From Streptomyces sp. C10-9-1 (GTDB lineage: Bacteria > Actinomycetota > Actinomycetes > Streptomycetales > Streptomycetaceae), in contig NZ_JANHKP010000010.1 in assembly GCF_024497955.1 (NCBI RefSeq), forward strand, positions 124,001 through 188,000: a stretch of 64,000 bases of DNA, given 5' to 3'. Both the position numbers and the translations under genes were made by a program. Each line of letters begins with the position of its first letter. Position 1 is the stretch's first letter. This document shows positions 49,787-56,110 of this stretch, one piece after another. Under the pieces are notes generated by a model. The model was not told the origin of the DNA. It searched no databases and worked only from the letters and a program-made list of their open reading frames with translations.

Positions 49787-50253
49787 GTGGCTACCTCCGG
49801 GTCAATGAGGGCTGCTGCAACGTCAAGTCCCTCGTCGAACCCCGCGACGAACTCGGCGCCCTTGAACGGAGGGCGGGGAACCCAGTGACTGCGGATCTTC
49901 TCCGCCAGGGCGTGCGCGTGCCGGTTGAGGAAGTCTCGTGCGAATGTCTGCGCCGCCGACTTATCGCCCGTGATGCGGTACTCCATCGACCAGAGCTCCT
50001 CGAAGAGTTCGTCCTCCTCGATGACTGGCTTCGTGCAATCGCCAGGGCACGGGTCAAAGATGCTGTGCACTCCGGGCGGGCACTCCGTCCGGGCCGGCTC
50101 GTACCGCCAGCACGCGCGGGTGACGGGAACGAACTTACTCGCGCAGACCCAACGGCCGTCGCTGAGCTTTGTACCGTGGTCCTCGCTGAAGGCCACGATC
50201 CGAAGTGCGCGCCCGTCGACGTACACGGTGTCGTGGAGTTGGGGCTCACTCAT
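49783..50253 (-). CDS. phage Cys-rich protein with IDPEV tail (156 aa)
   Basis: Reads SEPQLHDTVYVDGRALRIVAFSEDHGTKL, then CWRYEPARTECPPGVHSIFDPCPGDCTKP and a helical half ending GLDVAAALIDPEVAT. The start overlaps the upstream stop by eight bases. The tail and Cys-rich segment are shared with the next gene upstream, so the two are paralogues. Confidence 0.6.
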   Translation of the reverse strand: MSEPQLHDTVYVDGRALRIVAFSEDHGTKLSDGRWVCASKFVPVTRACWRYEPARTECPPGVHSIFDPCPGDCTKPVIEEDELFEELWSMEYRITGDKSAAQTFARDFLNRHAHALAEKIRSHWVPRPPFKGAEFVAGFDEGLDVAAALIDPEVAT

Positions 50254-50686
50254 ACGTAACCTCCGGGTCAATGAGATTCGCGGCGCCCCTCGCGGCACCG
50301 CGCTCCAGTGGAAGGAGCGTGCGTGCTCCACGCTCCCAATACCGGATCCGCTCCGCGGCCTCGTGCTCCACGGCGGCGCGGAAGTCGTCGAGCGCATCGA
50401 AGATCCCCGCGTTCACGAAGCCTTCCGGCTCCATGCACGCGACGTTGATGACCTCCTGACGCGCGGCATCCGTCCTCCCCACGGCGACGACGAGGTCCCG
50501 CCCTACGCTGGGACAGTCCTCCTCCGCGTGGCTGGAGCGGATCGTCTTGCAACGCTCCGGCGGGTGCTGCGAGCACGCCGGGTCCAGGGCGTCACGGTCG
50601 ACCATGCCGCAGGGCATGAGCGAGCACGGGCAAGACGCTTCGAGGTGTCCCCCGCCGTCCCATGAGCGGCTGATGTGGCGGCCCAT
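50246..50686 (-). CDS. phage Cys-rich protein with IDPEV tail (146 aa)
   Basis: Reads GRHISRSWDGGGHLEASCPCSLMPCGMVDRD...CSQHPPERCKTIRSSHAEEDCPSVGRD, about seven Cys in 60 residues, then DALDDFRAAVEHEAAERIRYWERGA and AANLIDPEVTYE. Likely zinc-binding. Start overlaps the upstream stop by one base. Confidence 0.6.
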   Translation of the reverse strand: MGRHISRSWDGGGHLEASCPCSLMPCGMVDRDALDPACSQHPPERCKTIRSSHAEEDCPSVGRDLVVAVGRTDAARQEVINVACMEPEGFVNAGIFDALDDFRAAVEHEAAERIRYWERGARTLLPLERGAARGAANLIDPEVTYE

Positions 50687-50958
50687 CAGACGCACCCCCC
50701 GAACTCCGCGCCGAATCCGTGCGCCTGGCCGTCGCTCTGCGGGTTGCCGCACCCGACACATCGGGTGCTCGGATCGATGAAGTCCGCAGCCCACTCCGCC
50801 CCGTCAGCGAAGTCCGGGGAGCGGTCGGGGTGACCGTGGCGAATCTGCCGCGCGAGTCGGCTGGCGTACTCGGTCTGGATCTCCACAAGGGCTGCGTCCA
50901 GGGCGGCCAACTCGTCGGGGGTCTTGGCTCGGGCGACGAGGTCGGTCCAGGCGCTCAC
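50686..50958 (-). CDS. phage hypothetical protein (90 aa)
   Basis: GTGA-coupled. Reads SAWTDLVARAKTPDELAALDAALVEIQTEYASRLARQIRHGHPDRSP, then ADGAEWAADFIDPSTRCVGCGNPQSDG. It shares the GAE-x2-A-x-FIDP segment with the next two genes downstream and carries its own CVGC. Confidence 0.58.
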   Translation of the reverse strand: MSAWTDLVARAKTPDELAALDAALVEIQTEYASRLARQIRHGHPDRSPDFADGAEWAADFIDPSTRCVGCGNPQSDGQAHGFGAEFGGCV

Positions 50959-51191
50959 GCCGCCTCCTGACCGTCGCGGTACCCGGCGCTGTATCCCTCG
51001 TCGTACGAGTCGCTGCCGGTCTCGTCCTCCATTTCCGCCAGGAGAGCGCTCACGTCGTCAGCGTTCATGACGACGGTGGAAATCGTCTCCCCACGGGCGT
51101 TGCGGGTTTCGAGGTCGTACTCAATCCCGCGGGCGCGAATGGTGACCGACGAGCCGTCGGCGGTGTGGATGGTGGTTCCTCCGCGAATCAT
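50955..51191 (-). CDS. phage small protein (78 aa)
   Basis: ATGA-coupled. Reads IRGGTTIHTADGSSVTIRARGIEYDLETRNARGETISTVVMNADDVSALLAEMEDETGSDSYDEGYSAGYRDGQEAA. A beta-rich start and a Tyr/Asp-rich tail. No family recognised. Confidence 0.58.
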   Translation of the reverse strand: MIRGGTTIHTADGSSVTIRARGIEYDLETRNARGETISTVVMNADDVSALLAEMEDETGSDSYDEGYSAGYRDGQEAA

Positions 51192-51556
51192 GCGTACGTC
51201 TCCTCGTCCGTCAGGTCAACAGGAATCAGGTAGCGGTCCGCGTCGCCACCAGGGCGGAACATCGCGCCCAGGTTGAAGCGGGAGATCGTGGCGAAGACGC
51301 GACGCGCAGTGTCGTCGTCGCGGCCTCCGGCGAACTGCTGAAGCGCTCGCAGGACGGCACGGAGGGCGTAGACCTCATCGCGGTATTCGTGCACGAGAGC
51401 GGCGTTCGTGGCCTCCGCGCGCTGCCTCAGGTGCTCAACGTCGGTCGCTTCGCGTGCGATGCGCTCGGAGAGCCGCTCTGCGTAACCGTCGACCTTGACG
51501 GGGTCGGCGGTCTTCTCAATCCAGTGCGCGAGCTCGCGCATGCCAGGGGTATCCAT
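51188..51556 (-). CDS. phage hypothetical protein (122 aa)
   Basis: GGAGAG precedes the ATG. Helical: MRELAHWIEKTADPVKVDGYAERLSERIAREATDVEHLRQRAEATNAALVHEYRDEVYALRAVLRALQQFAGG, then MFRPGGDADRYLIPVDLTDEE. Follows the hairpin repeat R2. Confidence 0.6.
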   Translation of the reverse strand: MDTPGMRELAHWIEKTADPVKVDGYAERLSERIAREATDVEHLRQRAEATNAALVHEYRDEVYALRAVLRALQQFAGGRDDDTARRVFATISRFNLGAMFRPGGDADRYLIPVDLTDEETYA

Positions 51557-51569
51557 GGGCTCTCCTCTC

Positions 51570-51613
51570 CTACGCACTCAGCCCCCGGGCCACGTGGGCA
51601 CCGGGGGCGAGGG
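51570..51613 (-). repeat. 44-bp hairpin repeat, copy R2
   Basis: Identical to R1 over 44 bp. Lies seven bases after the stop of the 116-aa gene. Confidence 0.85.
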
Positions 51614-51620
51614 TGAGTAA

Positions 51621-51971
51621 CTAGCTGAGCGACTTCTTCGGAAGGTGGTGAGCAACCACGCGACCGTCGACGTAGTGAACGAACGCGTCGGGGCGGGTGC
51701 CCACCCATTTCGTGTAGACGACGGCCGTCTCAACGGGCTCGCCGTAGATACTCGGCACCGCGTCACCGTCGGTTCCGCTCCACTGCGCGGACCACCTGTT
51801 ACCGCAGCACGAACAGTCACCCTCACCGTCGAAGTAGAGTCCGATGGCCTCCGCGCGCTCGTTGGCCGTCGCGTAGTCCTCCGCTTCGACGATGACATAG
51901 ACGCTGATACCGGCCTCCTCGTCGACGTCGAAGCCTCCGCCGGAGTTGTTCTGGTCGTAGGTGAAGAACAT
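51621..51971 (-). CDS. DUF7296-like phage protein (116 aa)
   Basis: Starts at MFFTYDQNNSGGGFDVDEEAGISVYVIVEAEDYATANERAEAIGLYFDGEGDCSCCGNRWS, a pattern seen in many actinophages. The CSCCG cluster may bind metal; the rest is a small alpha/beta fold. GGAGG precedes the ATG. It stands between two hairpin repeats (R3 upstream, R2 downstream). Confidence 0.7.
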   Translation of the reverse strand: MFFTYDQNNSGGGFDVDEEAGISVYVIVEAEDYATANERAEAIGLYFDGEGDCSCCGNRWSAQWSGTDGDAVPSIYGEPVETAVVYTKWVGTRPDAFVHYVDGRVVAHHLPKKSLS

Positions 51972-51994
51972 GAGCGCCTCCTCAGTTGGGTTCC

Positions 51995-52036
51995 CTACGC
52001 ACTCAGCCCCCGGCGCCGTAGCGACCGGGGGCGAGG
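51995..52036 (-). repeat. hairpin repeat, copy R3 (diverged loop)
   Basis: Same CTACGCACTCAG edge and the same GCCCCCGG/CCGGGGGC stem as R1 and R2, but a different 11-base loop. Stem conserved while loop changes suggests that the RNA structure matters. Confidence 0.8.
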
Positions 52037-52041
52037 GTCTT

Positions 52042-52059
52042 GCGTGAGTCGTTTCGCGC
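52042..52059. promoter_or_regulatory. dispersed palindrome, copy 9
   Basis: GCGTGAGTCGTTTCGCGC, next to hairpin repeat R3 and four bases after the stop of the 59-aa gene (minus strand). Confidence 0.6.
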
Positions 52060-52062
52060 GTC

Positions 52063-52242
52063 TCAGAGGGGGTTGTCAGGAAGGTCCAGGGCGACCCACT
52101 CCACCGGGTCGCCGTACTCATCGAGGAGGTTCAGCTCCAGGCGGGTCGTTGGGGTCCGCGTCCCGTCGTCGAGGTAGTAGCCGGCGTCCGCGGCTGCCCG
52201 GATGGCGTCCGCGATAGCGCGTGCGTGGTCGTTGAGCGTCAC
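52063..52242 (-). CDS. phage small protein (59 aa)
   Basis: GTGA-coupled. Reads TLNDHARAIADAIRAAADAGYYLDDGTRTPTTRLELNLLDEYGDPVEWVALDLPDNPL. A helix followed by a beta hairpin. No family recognised. Confidence 0.58.
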   Translation of the reverse strand: MTLNDHARAIADAIRAAADAGYYLDDGTRTPTTRLELNLLDEYGDPVEWVALDLPDNPL

Positions 52243-52451
52243 GCCTCGTCCTCCTTCAGCCGATTCAGGATGCCGGCCGCCAACTCCGCGGTTTCCTGGT
52301 TGACGTAGCGGGTCACACCCCACGACTGGCGCGCGCCGTTGCACCGGCTCAGCAGCCACCCGCCGTGCTCTTCGCGCACCTCGTACCGGGCACGGTCGTT
52401 TCGTACCCGCCGCTCCTCTTCGAGCGCTTCTGCGTACTCCTCGGGGCTCAC
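52239..52451 (-). CDS. phage small protein (70 aa)
   Basis: ATGA-coupled. Reads SPEEYAEALEEERRVRNDRARYEVREEHGGWLLSRCNGARQSWGVTRYVNQETAELAAGILNRLKEDEA. Charged helix, beta pair, helix. No family recognised. Confidence 0.58.
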   Translation of the reverse strand: MSPEEYAEALEEERRVRNDRARYEVREEHGGWLLSRCNGARQSWGVTRYVNQETAELAAGILNRLKEDEA

Positions 52452-52678
52452 TTGACGTCGATCCTCTCCGCCTCGTCGATCTGCTCGGTGTGGATGCTGA
52501 TGTCCCAGGCGCCGGCACCGTAGACGGCGTTCGGCCCACCGACCGGGATGGCCGACCAGTAGCCATTGCCTTGGTACGTCAGCGGGACGCAGATGATCCC
52601 GGACGGGAGGCGCAGGACGTGACCTCGGACGTCACGGTAGAGGCGTGCACCCTGCCAGGTGCTCTTGCGGTGGAACAC
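52448..52678 (-). CDS. phage small beta-rich protein (76 aa)
   Basis: Reads FHRKSTWQGARLYRDVRGHVLRLPSGIICVPLTYQGNGYWSAIPVGGPNAVYGAGAWDISIHTEQIDEAERIDVK. Beta-rich with aromatic residues. ATGA overlap with the next gene. No family recognised. Confidence 0.58.
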   Translation of the reverse strand: MFHRKSTWQGARLYRDVRGHVLRLPSGIICVPLTYQGNGYWSAIPVGGPNAVYGAGAWDISIHTEQIDEAERIDVK

Positions 52679-52687
52679 TGTCTCTCC

Positions 52688-52768
52688 TCACTTCGGCGTC
52701 GGGCACTGAGACCGGTGGCACCCATGCGTCCAGCACCAGTTGGGGTCACGCCGCGGGTCGTCGGTCAC
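52688..52768 (-). CDS. 26-residue Cys/His-rich mini-protein
   Basis: GTGA-coupled start. Reads TDDPRRDPNWCWTHGCHRSQCPTPK: C, H, C, H, C within 12 residues, enough for one zinc ion. Complete coupling to its neighbours argues that it is translated. Such mini-proteins are easily missed. Confidence 0.5.
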   Translation of the reverse strand: MTDDPRRDPNWCWTHGCHRSQCPTPK

Positions 52769-52956
52769 TTCCGCGTCCCCACCGGCGCGCGGTACCCCGG
52801 CGCCTTCGTCCGCTTGACCTTCGGGCCGTCGATGTCCAGCTCAATCACCGGTCCCGGGTCGGCATCGTGGCCCTCTGCGTCCACGCGGCACGCGGCCGTG
52901 AGTGCCGCCAGGACGACGATGATCAGGAATGCAGCCGCGATGCGGGTGTGCATCAT
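52765..52956 (-). CDS. small membrane-anchored or exported protein (63 aa)
   Basis: MMHTRIAAAFLIIVVLAALTAAC forms a signal anchor or weak lipoprotein signal (LTAAC). The rest (VDAEGHDADPGPVIELDIDGPKVKRTKAPGY) is hydrophilic and probably outside. May act in superinfection exclusion; this is only a guess from its type. Confidence 0.55.
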   Translation of the reverse strand: MMHTRIAAAFLIIVVLAALTAACRVDAEGHDADPGPVIELDIDGPKVKRTKAPGYRAPVGTRK

Positions 52957-52976
52957 GCTCTCTCCTCTGTACGTCG

Positions 52977-53004
52977 AAGCGGGGCGACCGCAGCCGCCCC
53001 GCTT
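52977..53004 (-). terminator. 10-bp hairpin
   Basis: AAGCGGGGCG pairs with CGCCCCGCTT (8-base loop), between the 73-aa membrane protein gene and the 63-aa gene. Confidence 0.6.
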
Positions 53005-53020
53005 GCGTGTGTGCTTGGCG

Positions 53021-53242
53021 CTACTTGCGGCCGAAGAACTTCCGGGCGTAGCCGGTCAGCATGTTCAGGCCGACGACGAGGAGCACCGAGGTTCCGAAAC
53101 CGACGGCTGGCACCGCTGCCGCGATGCTGTGTACGGCTCCCATGACGAGCATCAGGAGCCACGCCTCCAACGGAAGGAGCGCCAGCGCCGCCACGCACGC
53201 GCCCGCCACGGCCGCTCCGCTGAGCTGTCCTCGCTGAGTCAC
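53021..53242 (-). CDS. small membrane protein (73 aa)
   Basis: Two hydrophobic segments: GAAVAGACVAALALLPLEAWLLMLVMGAV and AAAVPAVGFGTSVLLVVGLNMLTGY, with a basic end (ARKFFGRK). ATGA-coupled to the upstream gene. Possibly a holin-like or exclusion protein; no family recognised. Confidence 0.58.
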   Translation of the reverse strand: MTQRGQLSGAAVAGACVAALALLPLEAWLLMLVMGAVHSIAAAVPAVGFGTSVLLVVGLNMLTGYARKFFGRK

Positions 53243-53412
53243 CAGTCCTGCCCTTCTGCCTCGTCGGCCATCTTGATCAGGCGCAGCGCCAGGAGGCGTG
53301 CCTCGTCGGGGGCGATGTCCGCGTGCACCACGGCGTCGTAGTCGGACACGTTGAACTTCACGCGACCGCTGAAGGCGTAGGGCTCTTCAACGCCTTCGCC
53401 GTACTTGCTCAC
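53239..53412 (-). CDS. phage small protein (57 aa)
   Basis: GTG start overlapping the exonuclease stop. Reads SKYGEGVEEPYAFSGRVKFNVSDYDAVVHADIAPDEARLLALRLIKMADEAEGQDW. Small alpha/beta. No family recognised. Confidence 0.58.
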   Translation of the reverse strand: MSKYGEGVEEPYAFSGRVKFNVSDYDAVVHADIAPDEARLLALRLIKMADEAEGQDW

Positions 53413-54212
53413 GCTGCCCTCCTCTGCGTGCCCGTCTGCTCCAGCCCGCCGCTGGCGATCGGCCGGCCGACGACCCGCTTGGAGAGCGTCGCCTCCCAGT
53501 CGAACACCTCGCGCAGGGCCTTGAAGACGTCGAAGACCTCCGGGCCGCACTCGACGGGGACGAACTGCCATCCCTCCGGGCGGACCTGGAAAACGCCTCC
53601 GCCGGCCATCGTCGGGACCGGGATGGACGCGCCGTCGGCGGCACGGATGATGCGGTCCGCGTAGCGGTAGGCGCTGAGCTGGAGGGCCGTGGAGTCGTAG
53701 ACCTTCGCGCTCGTCTTCCAGTCCAGGACGACCACGTCACCCTCCACACGGGCGATGGCGTCGAAGGAACCGGCATACCGGTGGATGTCGCTCCACACGG
53801 TCTCCTCCAGGTGGAGGAACTCGGGCTGCACATCGTCGAGGAACTCCCGGAACCAGCGGACGTGCGGCTTCACGTCGACGTGAAGGTGGCGATCGGTCAC
53901 GCTCTCCCCGCGCGCCAGGCGCTCGAAGAGGTCGTGAGCGGCAGAGCCGAGGTCCGTCGCCGCGCGGCTCTTGCGCCGGTGCGCGCTCTTCAGGTAGTCG
54001 ACAGCACCGGCAGGGTCCCGCTTGATGAGCTCCGAGACGATGTCCCAGTTGGTGACGGCCGCCTCCGCTGCCTCCTTCGCTGCCCAGTACTTCAGGAAGT
54101 CCTTCGGCAGCTTGTCGACGATGCTCGTCACGCCAGGGACCTTGATCGCCCCGTCATCCGGGTCCACGTAGAAGCGGGAGCCACCCCGCTTGATAGTGCT
54201 CACCCCGGCCAT
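53409..54212 (-). CDS. Cas4/RecB-like PD-(D/E)xK exonuclease
   Basis: 267 residues. LPKDFLKYWAAKEAAEAAV, then LGSAAHDLFERLARGE (the conserved His), GSFDAIARVEGDVVVLDWKTSAK (D...DWK metal site) and ALQLSAYRYADRI. This is the RecB/Cas4-like nuclease fold common in phages, where it acts in recombination or host DNA degradation. First gene after conserved promoter P3, with GAGGAGG before the ATG. Confidence 0.82.
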   Translation of the reverse strand: MAGVSTIKRGGSRFYVDPDDGAIKVPGVTSIVDKLPKDFLKYWAAKEAAEAAVTNWDIVSELIKRDPAGAVDYLKSAHRRKSRAATDLGSAAHDLFERLARGESVTDRHLHVDVKPHVRWFREFLDDVQPEFLHLEETVWSDIHRYAGSFDAIARVEGDVVVLDWKTSAKVYDSTALQLSAYRYADRIIRAADGASIPVPTMAGGGVFQVRPEGWQFVPVECGPEVFDVFKALREVFDWEATLSKRVVGRPIASGGLEQTGTQRRAA

Positions 54213-54247
54213 GCGGCCTCCTCGGTGTCGGTGAAAGTGCCTACACC

Positions 54248-54280
54248 TTTGTTATGTGGGGATCGAGCGAGAATGTTCGG
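54248..54280 (-). promoter_or_regulatory. conserved phage promoter, copy P3 (exonuclease gene)
   Basis: CCGAACATT...ATCCCCACATAACAAA on the minus strand, 16-bp spacing. Start near 54244, 32 bases before the ATG. AAAGATCTT lies 10 bp upstream of CCGAACA. Confidence 0.75.
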
Positions 54281-54339
54281 CGCGTCCTACAAGATCTTTT
54301 ACCCGCCTCGTCCGCCGGGGCTGTCCGGACAGACTGCAT

Positions 54340-54428
54340 GCCAAAGTGGCAAACTAACCCCCTATTTCTACTTCTCTCTAACGCGTGTTAGAAGAAAATG
54401 AAACAGGGGGTTAGTTTGCCACTTTGGC
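54340..54428. repeat. 29-bp-arm inverted repeat, 89 bp in total
   Basis: Arms 54340-54368 and 54400-54428 match 28 of 29 positions. The 31-base centre contains a further inverted repeat CTAAC-gcgt-GTTAG. Lies in the 267-base gap between the 253-aa gene and promoter P3. There is no T tract. Could be a terminator, a replication or partition site, or a protein-binding cruciform. Confidence 0.9.
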
Positions 54429-54479
54429 CCCGGCGGAGGGGGCGGAGGTGTGCTGACGGAGGGGGCTCGACGACGCCCC

Positions 54480-55241
54480 TCAGCCCGTTGACCTGCGCTT
54501 TCGCGTGTGCTTGCGGAGCTGAGTGATCGTTTTCTGAAGGGCTGCGAGCTCCTCGTCCAGTTTGGCACGCTGCCCCTCGGTCATGTGCTCGTCAATGACG
54601 TCCGTGTCCATCTGCCGTACGATGTTGCCGGCAACGTGGGCCAGGCGGAGGTGGTCGGCCGTCGCCTTCACGTCGGCACCGGACGTTGCGGGCGGCTGAA
54701 CCACGGCTTCCTGAGTGCCCGTCACGGTCCTCGCCTTCGCAGACTTGGGGGACGGGATGGAGGAGGCTTCCTGCGACGCCTTGACTGCCGCAACCAGGGC
54801 GCTGTTCGTGCGTCGGCTGTCTTGGAGCCGCTCCAGCGGCGACGTCTCCAGCAGCCCATGTCGGCGCAACTCGCGGGTTGTCATCTGGCGTCGCAATGTG
54901 TTCCCAATGTGGTAGCGCACTGCCGCTTTCAGCCGGTCCAGGGTCTCCCCCTCCACGCCCGAGCGTGTGTAGAGATCGGATACCTCCTGTCGGTATGCGT
55001 AGGAGGAGCCGACCATGTCCCCGTGCTTGATCCGCAGGGCGACGGACACTGCTGCAAGGTTCTTCGCGAGGATGGTGGGTTTTTCAACGACTGCGGCGTA
55101 CTCTCGTGCGTAGGCCACGCCACGGGCGATCAGCGTCTCTTCCGACTCTCCCAGGATGTCAGCCACCTGGAGTTCAGCGACGTCGGACGAGGCCCTCAGA
55201 GTGGCGTCCCCTGCGTCCCGCCGGGCAACGTCTTTACTCAT
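54480..55241 (-). CDS. phage hypothetical protein, possible DNA-binding regulator (253 aa)
   Basis: Start set by GAGG five bases before ATG; an upstream ATG at 55268 lacks a site. Helical: DVAELQVADILGESEETLIARGVAYAREYAAVVEKPTILAKNLAAVSVALRIKHG, then VEGETLDRLKAAVRYHIGNTLRRQMTTRELRRHGLL, which resembles a helix-turn-helix unit, a low-complexity linker and a coiled-coil end (GQRAKLDEELAALQKTITQLRKHTRKRR). Flanked by two inverted repeats, so a role in regulation or replication is plausible. Confidence 0.55.
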   Translation of the reverse strand: MSKDVARRDAGDATLRASSDVAELQVADILGESEETLIARGVAYAREYAAVVEKPTILAKNLAAVSVALRIKHGDMVGSSYAYRQEVSDLYTRSGVEGETLDRLKAAVRYHIGNTLRRQMTTRELRRHGLLETSPLERLQDSRRTNSALVAAVKASQEASSIPSPKSAKARTVTGTQEAVVQPPATSGADVKATADHLRLAHVAGNIVRQMDTDVIDEHMTEGQRAKLDEELAALQKTITQLRKHTRKRRSTG

Positions 55242-55266
55242 TACGACCTCGTTCCAGTGTGGGGGC

Positions 55267-55322
55267 ATACCGGGGGCAGCGTAGCGTGAGACACTAAGGG
55301 TTGGCTAGGTTACCCCCGGTAT
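55267..55322. repeat. 10-bp inverted repeat flanking a promoter-like gap
   Basis: ATACCGGGGG (55267-55276) and CCCCCGGTAT (55313-55322) are perfect inverted arms with 36 bases between. They lie just upstream of the 253-aa gene and may be operators for it. Confidence 0.6.
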
Positions 55323-55328
55323 CCACTC

Positions 55329-55952
55329 CTACTCTGGTGTGAACGGATGCATGCACACGCCGCACACGATGGGGCCGGCGGCCTCCGTTGTGCGGGCAGT
55401 CCAGATCTTCCGCGGCGTGTCGCAGTCGCAGGTCAGGGCAAGGCGCGGCGTACGCTTAGGCCGCGTCGACGACGGTACGTCGAGGTGCGGGAGTGCCTCC
55501 GGGATGACGCCCGAGAGGGTTTTCAAAGACTCGGCAAAGCGCTCTATCGTGACGGCCGACGGCTGAGGATCTGCGTACCCGCGCGGCCCGCGAGTGCGGT
55601 CAGGTGGCCACTCAAGGCCCACTTCCTCCGCGGCTGCCAGATAGGTGGCGTTGTGGTACGCGCCGCCGGTCGTCGACGTGTCCTTGTCTCCTCGCTGCCA
55701 GCACAGGATGTGTGCGGCGTCATGGAGGAGCGACGTCAGGACTGCTTCGTCGCCACGGCGGAGCGTCTCTGTGTCAACGATGATGCTGGATACCGCACCG
55801 TCCTCCTCCCTTCGCCATCGAGCCGCACTGTGGTCGCCGGCAGGCGACGACGCCACGATGATGCGTGCGGGAGGAAGCTCGGGCAGCGTGTGTCTGAGGT
55901 GGCCCCATAGGTCATATAGCGACTGAAGTAGAGGGCCGGGTGAGGTCGGCAT
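55329..55952 (-). CDS. SprT-like metalloprotease-like protein
   Basis: 207 residues: LYDLWGHLRHTLPELPPARIIVASSP, then VLTSLLHDAAHILCWQRGDKDTSTTGGAYHNATYLAAAEEVGLEW. His77, His81 and His100 match the SprT HExxH...H layout but the glutamate is Asp78 (HDAAH). The C-terminus has CDCDTPRK...CGVCMHPF, a zinc ribbon as in SprT. Asp in place of Glu may weaken catalysis. Related proteins occur in actinophages. Confidence 0.68.
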   Translation of the reverse strand: MPTSPGPLLQSLYDLWGHLRHTLPELPPARIIVASSPAGDHSAARWRREEDGAVSSIIVDTETLRRGDEAVLTSLLHDAAHILCWQRGDKDTSTTGGAYHNATYLAAAEEVGLEWPPDRTRGPRGYADPQPSAVTIERFAESLKTLSGVIPEALPHLDVPSSTRPKRTPRLALTCDCDTPRKIWTARTTEAAGPIVCGVCMHPFTPE

Positions 55953-56005
55953 ACCGGGACTGTACGCATCATCTGTCGCACGTCACAACGCGCCCCACGG
56001 TAGAT

Positions 56006-56023
56006 ACGTGAACCGTCTTACGC
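56006..56023. promoter_or_regulatory. dispersed palindrome, copy 10
   Basis: ACGTGAACCGTCTTACGC, upstream of the SprT-like gene. Most diverged copy and the last before the lysis/tail block. Confidence 0.5.
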
Positions 56024-56041
56024 GTGTCTAGAAACGCAAAA

Positions 56042-56079
56042 GAGCCCCCGCTCTCCCTGACAAGGGAGGGCGGGGGCTC
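56042..56079 (-). terminator. strong hairpin after the holin-like gene
   Basis: GAGCCCCCG pairs with CGGGGGCTC, with an inner CTCCCT/AGGGAG stem. It separates the SprT-like gene from the 82-aa membrane protein gene. Confidence 0.85.
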
Positions 56080-56110
56080 GATGGTGCTGTCACGAGTGTG
56101 GCTGATGGGT

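Noticed and set aside
43381..52036. CRISPR-like array from the three 44-bp repeats
   Set aside because: The copies are 0.4-8 kb apart, lie at gene ends and have no regular spacers. No cas1/cas2 is present; the Cas4-like gene is a typical phage exonuclease.
53409..54212. Cas4 of a phage-borne CRISPR system
   Set aside because: No array or other cas genes are nearby, and stand-alone Cas4/RecB-like exonucleases are common in phages.
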